Position numbers and translations under genes: made by a program. From an uncultured Gilliamella sp. (GTDB taxonomy: Bacteria > Pseudomonadota > Gammaproteobacteria > Enterobacterales > Orbaceae): DNA of 64,000 nucleotides. This document shows, piece after piece, positions 60,111 to 64,000 of this stretch. The stretch's first letter is position 1; the number at the start of each line of letters is the position of its first letter. The DNA lies in NCBI GenBank assembly GCA_946477995.1, contig CAMLAI010000002.1:1-64000 (forward strand). Direction: 5' to 3'. The notes under the pieces were generated by a model. That model did no database searches. It had not been told where the DNA came from and worked only from the letters and a program-made list of their open reading frames with translations.

Positions 60111-61286
60111 CTATTTTTTTTGTACAAAGTCATTCAAATCAGCATAAAACATTCGAGCACTCTCTTTATAACCTTGTAATGTTTGATGAACTAAATCTGC
60201 ACGAGCCAGTCCCCGCTGTCGCCACTCTTTAACTGCAAATTTACCCCCCATTGCCAGTTGCCAATCCCAAAATAATGTCTTTTCGGATTTAGCGACTTGT
60301 CTTTGAATATTTTTAATTGTTGAAAAAGATTTCGGGGTATCTTTTTCATTCGCCATGGTATCTGGAGGTGACATTAATAAAATCGTTGCATCAGGCAAAG
60401 ATTTACGAATTTGTCTTATACTATTCACTAAATTTTTGCGATAAGCAGTAGGATCTAACGTTTCATCAAAACTCTCATTTGTTCCATATTCAAGAATCAC
60501 TAAATCAGTTTTTGATAAAGCTAATTCTTTAAACCAATTAGGGCTCCATTTTTGCCATATGGTTTGCTTAGCGCCATTAGTGGCTATAGCCGATACAACT
60601 ACGCCAGGTTGTTGATAACGCGTTAACCATATTCCACCGAGTTCAACATCATTTTGCCCTTTTATCATTAAAGGCATTTTCGACACAATAGAAGCCGTTT
60701 GCCACACATTCGCTTGAGGCACATAATTAAAATTAATCTTTTTATTATTAACATCATAAATTCCAAATACATTAGGCGTATTTTTTGATGTTTTAAAAGT
60801 GAATTTTACTTGCCAATCTTTATTGGCTAATGATTTTGGTGAAATTTGTATTACAGCAGAATCCTTCAACGGTTTGGCAATAAACCCCCCCATAGGAAAA
60901 TCTAAATTGCTTAGTGTTCTACTACTTAATACATCCCAATTTTTATTTTTCCAGGTAACCGCTGCATGGCTTTGTCCTTTAATTGCAACAGGCGTTATCC
61001 AGCCAATACCCGCATCACCATATTTGCCTTGCATTAACGTTCTAAATTCACCAGTGAAAAAATCTGCTGCGGTATGCGAATCACCAAATTGGGTTATATT
61101 AACAACATCATCGCTATTTCTGTTCGCTGCTAACGATTTTAACCGTGTTGCAAATTGTTTAGCGTTGGGATCGCCAAAATCAATAATCCCCGATACAGTT
61201 GTTGTGGTCGTACTTTCTGCTACACTACATCCAACAGTAAATGTCACCGCAATAATAGCTAGAATATACTTTAAAAACTTAATCAC
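60111..61286 (-). CDS. Ape1-like peptidoglycan O-acetylesterase (SGNH hydrolase)
   Basis: This is a 391-aa exported protein. The N-terminal helix ends in TVGC (Cys20), a near-lipobox, so it may be a lipoprotein. SGNH blocks: Ser70 in QFGDSHTAADFF, Gly/Asn in ATNGAKQ (block II), Asn270 in LEYGTNESF, and Asp364/His367 in ARADLVH. Between blocks I and II lies a beta-rich insert (about 110-230). The blocks and FWDWQLAMGG resemble Neisseria Ape1, which removes O-acetyl groups from peptidoglycan MurNAc so that lytic enzymes can act. It starts with GTG 61286, overlaps the upstream SGNH gene by 8 nt and has GAGGG before it. The call rests on recalled similarity plus the MBOAT context. Confidence 0.75.
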   Translation of the reverse strand: MIKFLKYILAIIAVTFTVGCSVAESTTTTTVSGIIDFGDPNAKQFATRLKSLAANRNSDDVVNITQFGDSHTAADFFTGEFRTLMQGKYGDAGIGWITPVAIKGQSHAAVTWKNKNWDVLSSRTLSNLDFPMGGFIAKPLKDSAVIQISPKSLANKDWQVKFTFKTSKNTPNVFGIYDVNNKKINFNYVPQANVWQTASIVSKMPLMIKGQNDVELGGIWLTRYQQPGVVVSAIATNGAKQTIWQKWSPNWFKELALSKTDLVILEYGTNESFDETLDPTAYRKNLVNSIRQIRKSLPDATILLMSPPDTMANEKDTPKSFSTIKNIQRQVAKSEKTLFWDWQLAMGGKFAVKEWRQRGLARADLVHQTLQGYKESARMFYADLNDFVQKK

Positions 61287-62589
61287 TATGGGTACCCTCT
61301 AATTCTTTAAAAATTATTTTTTCCATAATGGCCTTTGCCAGAATTTTTTGGCCAGTTGGTGTAAAATGAACCCCATCATCCACCCTTACTTTTATTTTTT
61401 CATTATTTGTTTCAATAAAACTATTGAATTTTTCGTATGTACAACCGAGTAACTCATTGGTTGTTAAAAAATGCTGTTGCGTTTTGTCAATCTCAGATTT
61501 ATATAATGTATTAAGGTAAACCATGCCATCATTTAATTTAGGTTTACGCATACATGGCGCAGCTAGCCAAAGCACTTGTATATGATGTTCACGAGCATTA
61601 CTCAAAATATTGGCTATACGTAAACGGTATTGTTCTTCCCATAATTCAGATTTGAATTTCGCGTATTTAGCGTATCCTTTAACGGGAAAATCCCAAGGGT
61701 CATTAGGCCCTAAAAAAACCACAAGCAGCTTTATTGTAGGATCGTCGGCTAGTGTATCACTAATAGTTTTTGGCCAATCAAAAGCATTGGGATAAGCAAG
61801 TCCGGTGCTTTGTTTACTCAAATCTATACTTTCTATTTTATACTGTTTGAATAACATTTTTTTAACATATGGTGCAACACCTTGCATTAATGAGTCACCC
61901 GCAAAAAAAACCTTATCATTTTCAGTTAAAACAATTGGCAACGGTTGATGAATCAACGGGACATCATGTATTTGAACTTTTGGTAATTCATCTTTTTCTT
62001 TTGCTGGTAATAACGTTGGCGCTTTGTTAGATTTTTCAAGTGGTTTTTTAATACTACTTTCAACCTGTTTATTTTTATCTGATAATGATTTATCTTTTGG
62101 TAAGATTTCATCTTTAATCTTATCTTTACTTAATCGTTTAATCGCATCAGGTTGAATAATTATAGGTTTAACAGGATGGCTTTGCTCTATTGGATTTACA
62201 TTTTTATCAACTTGTGGTTCATGTTTACTATCTTTTGTTATAGTTGAATCTTGGGTTTGAGCTATAGCATCTTCACTCGATTCTTCACCTTGTTCTTCTG
62301 GAAAAGAGTCTTGTATTAAAGTATTAGAATGAAATAGATCAGAATGGTAAGTTTGCTGCCAATAAATCAGTATTGATTTATAATAAAGCACCATTAAAGC
62401 TATTCCAGTTACAAACAATAAAATAAAAATATATCTTGCTGATAAACAAGTATTGATATTTACCGCAACATCTCTCTTTTTATAAGACTTATTAGCTACT
62501 TCTTTTTTATTGATCGTATTATGACGTCGCCGTTTCACATTCGATCTGTTTTTTTTCTTATTTTTAGAAAACGATTTCTTATATAGCAT
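61279..62589 (-). CDS. Membrane-anchored SGNH (DUF459-type) protein, PatB-like O-acetyltransferase candidate
   Basis: The 436-aa product has a very basic cytoplasmic N-terminus (1-45, Lys/Arg/Asn), one transmembrane helix (about 52-70), a long disordered Lys/Glu/Pro periplasmic linker (75-220) and a C-terminal SGNH domain. Catalytic residues: Ser233 in GDSLMQG, Asn296 in LGPNDPWD, and Asp405/His408 in DDGVHFTP. It lies 18 nt downstream of an MBOAT acyltransferase and overlaps an Ape1-like esterase gene. In Neisseria the same three functions form the patA-patB-ape1 cluster, in which PatB moves acetyl from PatA to peptidoglycan. PatB-like function is inferred; another acylated polymer is possible. 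Confidence 0.65.
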   Translation of the reverse strand: MLYKKSFSKNKKKNRSNVKRRRHNTINKKEVANKSYKKRDVAVNINTCLSARYIFILLFVTGIALMVLYYKSILIYWQQTYHSDLFHSNTLIQDSFPEEQGEESSEDAIAQTQDSTITKDSKHEPQVDKNVNPIEQSHPVKPIIIQPDAIKRLSKDKIKDEILPKDKSLSDKNKQVESSIKKPLEKSNKAPTLLPAKEKDELPKVQIHDVPLIHQPLPIVLTENDKVFFAGDSLMQGVAPYVKKMLFKQYKIESIDLSKQSTGLAYPNAFDWPKTISDTLADDPTIKLLVVFLGPNDPWDFPVKGYAKYAKFKSELWEEQYRLRIANILSNAREHHIQVLWLAAPCMRKPKLNDGMVYLNTLYKSEIDKTQQHFLTTNELLGCTYEKFNSFIETNNEKIKVRVDDGVHFTPTGQKILAKAIMEKIIFKELEGTHSD

Positions 62590-62607
62590 AATGAATTAAC
62601 ATCATAA

Positions 62608-64000
62608 TTAAAAGTTAGCATAAATAAAGTTTGGCACACCTGATGGTGCAATATATATAGTTACCCACAATATCAAAATAAAAATGAAAGGCAAATACCA
62701 TGGTTTTATTTTACCTAATTGCAAAGTAAACCAATCAGGAATATTTTTAAACAATGGATAAGTAAAAAATATAATACATATAAATAAAAAAGCACCAATA
62801 TAATTGGGTTCAATAAAGAAGTTATGTGTTAATGCAGTTAAATAATCGATGGCATCAGGCAAACTTTCACTATTAAAAAATAGCCATGTAAAGCAGACAT
62901 AATGCCAAGTAATTAACCTTGCTATTATTGGTGAACGTGCAGTTATCCAATTTCGACCGAAATAACGATCACCAATATTAAGGACAATAATACCTATGCC
63001 ATGACACGCACCCCAAATGATAAAGTTAATGCCTGCTCCATGCCATAACCCAGATAATAACATCGCTAACAAGACATTTATTTGTGTGCGAATAAATCCT
63101 TTTCGACTACCACCTAGTGGTATATAAATATAATCACGAATCCAATGCGATAAACTGATGTGCCAACGATCCCAAAATTCACGTAAATTCAGAGCTAAAT
63201 AAGGAAAGTTGAAGTTGATTGGTAAACGAAAACCTAATAATAAAGCTATTGCTGTCACTAAATCAGTATAACCAGAAAAATTCAAATAGATTTGCATTGC
63301 ATAACCATAAAGACCCACTAACAAATCAATAACATTAAATTCCAATGGATTAGCAAAAATTGGTTTTACCCAGTTTTCACTAACTAAACCACCTAAACAA
63401 TACACTTTAATCACGGCTAAAATTATTAAAGTAAAAGCTCGAAACGGTTGTAATATTTCACGAGGTTGACTCACCGCAATTTGAGGCAGGAAATCTTTAG
63501 CACGATTAATTGGACCGGCAATAATACTAGGAAAAAAAGACAAAAACAGAGCAAAATCCCAAAATTTAGCTACAGGTAACGCTTTTTTTTGCACCGATAC
63601 TAAGTAACTTACAGAATGAAAAGTATAAAATGAAATTCCGATTGGAATCAGTACGGTGATAACGGGTAATAAAATAGGTAAATGGCAAAAATTCAGTAAT
63701 GCTTGTAATTCATATCGGAAAAAATCAAAATATTTAAATAAAGCTAAATTAATTATCGATACACACAAAGCCAAAATTAGCCATCGCTTTGCATGACGTT
63801 GTGATGAGGCAATAGCAAGTGAAAATAGATAAATAATGCAGGTGTAAACAAGCAAAATTAGCGCGAACTGCCAACTATAACTAGCAACAATCAAATAGCT
63901 TGCTATTAATAGTAATTTATTTTGTAAATTAGGTGAAAAACAGCATCCCCAATACAAAGCAAAGAAAGCAATAAAAAGTAGGCCAAATTCAATAGATAAA
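62608..64000 (-). CDS. MBOAT family O-acyltransferase, PatA-like (5' end outside window)
   Basis: This is a polytopic membrane protein of the AlgI/DltB/PatA type that passes acyl groups across the inner membrane. The hallmark histidine lies in SGLWHGAGINFIIWG; other family blocks are PSIIAGPINRAKDF, YLNFSGYTDLVTAIALLLGFRLPINFNFPY and LREFWDRWHISLSHWIRDYIYIPLGG. The track starts at a TTG (63957), but the frame stays open to the window edge and encodes LSIEFGLLFIAFFALYWG, the usual MBOAT N-terminus. The true start therefore lies just outside. Two SGNH genes follow at 18 nt and with an 8-nt overlap, so the three form one operon. The acyl acceptor is inferred to be peptidoglycan. Confidence 0.88.
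   Translation of the reverse strand, partial: LSIEFGLLFIAFFALYWGCCFSPNLQNKLLLIASYLIVASYSWQFALILLVYTCIIYLFSLAIASSQRHAKRWLILALCVSIINLALFKYFDFFRYELQALLNFCHLPILLPVITVLIPIGISFYTFHSVSYLVSVQKKALPVAKFWDFALFLSFFPSIIAGPINRAKDFLPQIAVSQPREILQPFRAFTLIILAVIKVYCLGGLVSENWVKPIFANPLEFNVIDLLVGLYGYAMQIYLNFSGYTDLVTAIALLLGFRLPINFNFPYLALNLREFWDRWHISLSHWIRDYIYIPLGGSRKGFIRTQINVLLAMLLSGLWHGAGINFIIWGACHGIGIIVLNIGDRYFGRNWITARSPIIARLITWHYVCFTWLFFNSESLPDAIDYLTALTHNFFIEPNYIGAFLFICIIFFTYPLFKNIPDWFTLQLGKIKPWYLPFIFILILWVTIYIAPSGVPNFIYANF

Noticed and set aside
60799-61302. 167-aa plus-strand ORF opposite the Ape1-like gene
   Set aside because: Antisense shadow, with catalytic motifs present only on the minus strand.
1-64000. 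CRISPR arrays, insertion sequences, tRNA or rRNA genes, prophage or defence islands
   Set aside because: Scanned by eye; no regular repeats, transposase motifs, tRNA-like cloverleaf ends or phage genes were seen. Apart from 6.5-11.3 kb the window is ordinary core genome.

Overview
The window is an AT-rich, gene-dense piece of a gammaproteobacterial chromosome. It has MukBEF instead of a classical SMC, and many genes in Enterobacterales-like order (accD-folC-dedD-cvpA-purF, moaC-moaD-moaE-ybhL, tig-clpP-clpX-lon-ppiD-ybaV, cdsA-rseP-bamA-skp-lpxD, lptD-surA-rsmA-apaH, pyrF-yciH). Protein divergence from E. coli, the strong AT bias, missing neighbours (pdxA, apaG, hupB, folK) and the SinH/SinI-type surface pair suggest an Orbaceae host-gut symbiont such as Gilliamella. 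That assignment is inference from the sequence and was not tested by a search. I saw no rRNA, tRNA, CRISPR array or insertion sequence.

Layout. 1-6.5 kb: mukF-mukE-mukB condensin operon (minus; the mukB 3' end lies outside the window). 6.5-11.3 kb: the only accessory-looking stretch. It holds a Fur-box-controlled 53-aa peptide, a decayed ExbD-like relic, a nucleoside hydrolase with an MFS transporter, and a truncated ribokinase pseudogene. 11.3-14.3 kb: pntAB. 14.3-17.2 kb (minus): a secreted alpha/beta hydrolase, then fabR and oxyR. 17.5-26.2 kb (plus): pcnB, lptD, surA, rsmA, apaH, sppA. 26.2-30.2 kb (minus): a YejM/PbgA-like protein with an intact metal site, ybhL, moaE, moaD, moaC. 30.4-32.6 kb (plus): priA. 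32.6-49.0 kb (minus): a long proteostasis and envelope block: yheU, crp, uppS, cdsA, rseP, bamA, skp, lpxD, tig, clpP, clpX, lon, ppiD, ybaV. 49.2-53.3 kb (minus): an inverse autotransporter and its secreted partner. 53.5-58.4 kb (minus): accD-folC-dedD-cvpA-purF. 58.7-60.1 kb: tmaR (plus), then pyrF-yciH (minus). 60.1-64 kb (minus): an MBOAT / SGNH / SGNH cluster read here as a peptidoglycan O-acetylation locus; the MBOAT 5' end is outside the window.

How the genes fit together. Most of the window concerns the cell envelope. It includes outer-membrane protein chaperones (SurA, Skp, PpiD), the machines they feed (BamA, LptD), lipid supply (LpxD, CdsA, UppS, AccD, FabR), envelope stress proteolysis (RseP) and cytoplasmic quality control (Tig, ClpXP, Lon). 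Likely host-facing products are the SinH/SinI-type pair and the peptidoglycan O-acetylation cluster. Start codons were corrected against the ORF track where a Shine-Dalgarno sequence, a promoter inside the long ORF, or homology required it (mukE, pntB, fabR, oxyR, pcnB, surA, rsmA, apaH, moaC, ppiD, clpX, clpP, tig, skp, uppS, cvpA, dedD). The most distinctive observations are the apparently conserved AUU start of pcnB, the SinH/SinI pair, the O-acetylation cluster, the Fur-box micropeptide locus, and a YejM-like protein that keeps catalytic metal ligands.
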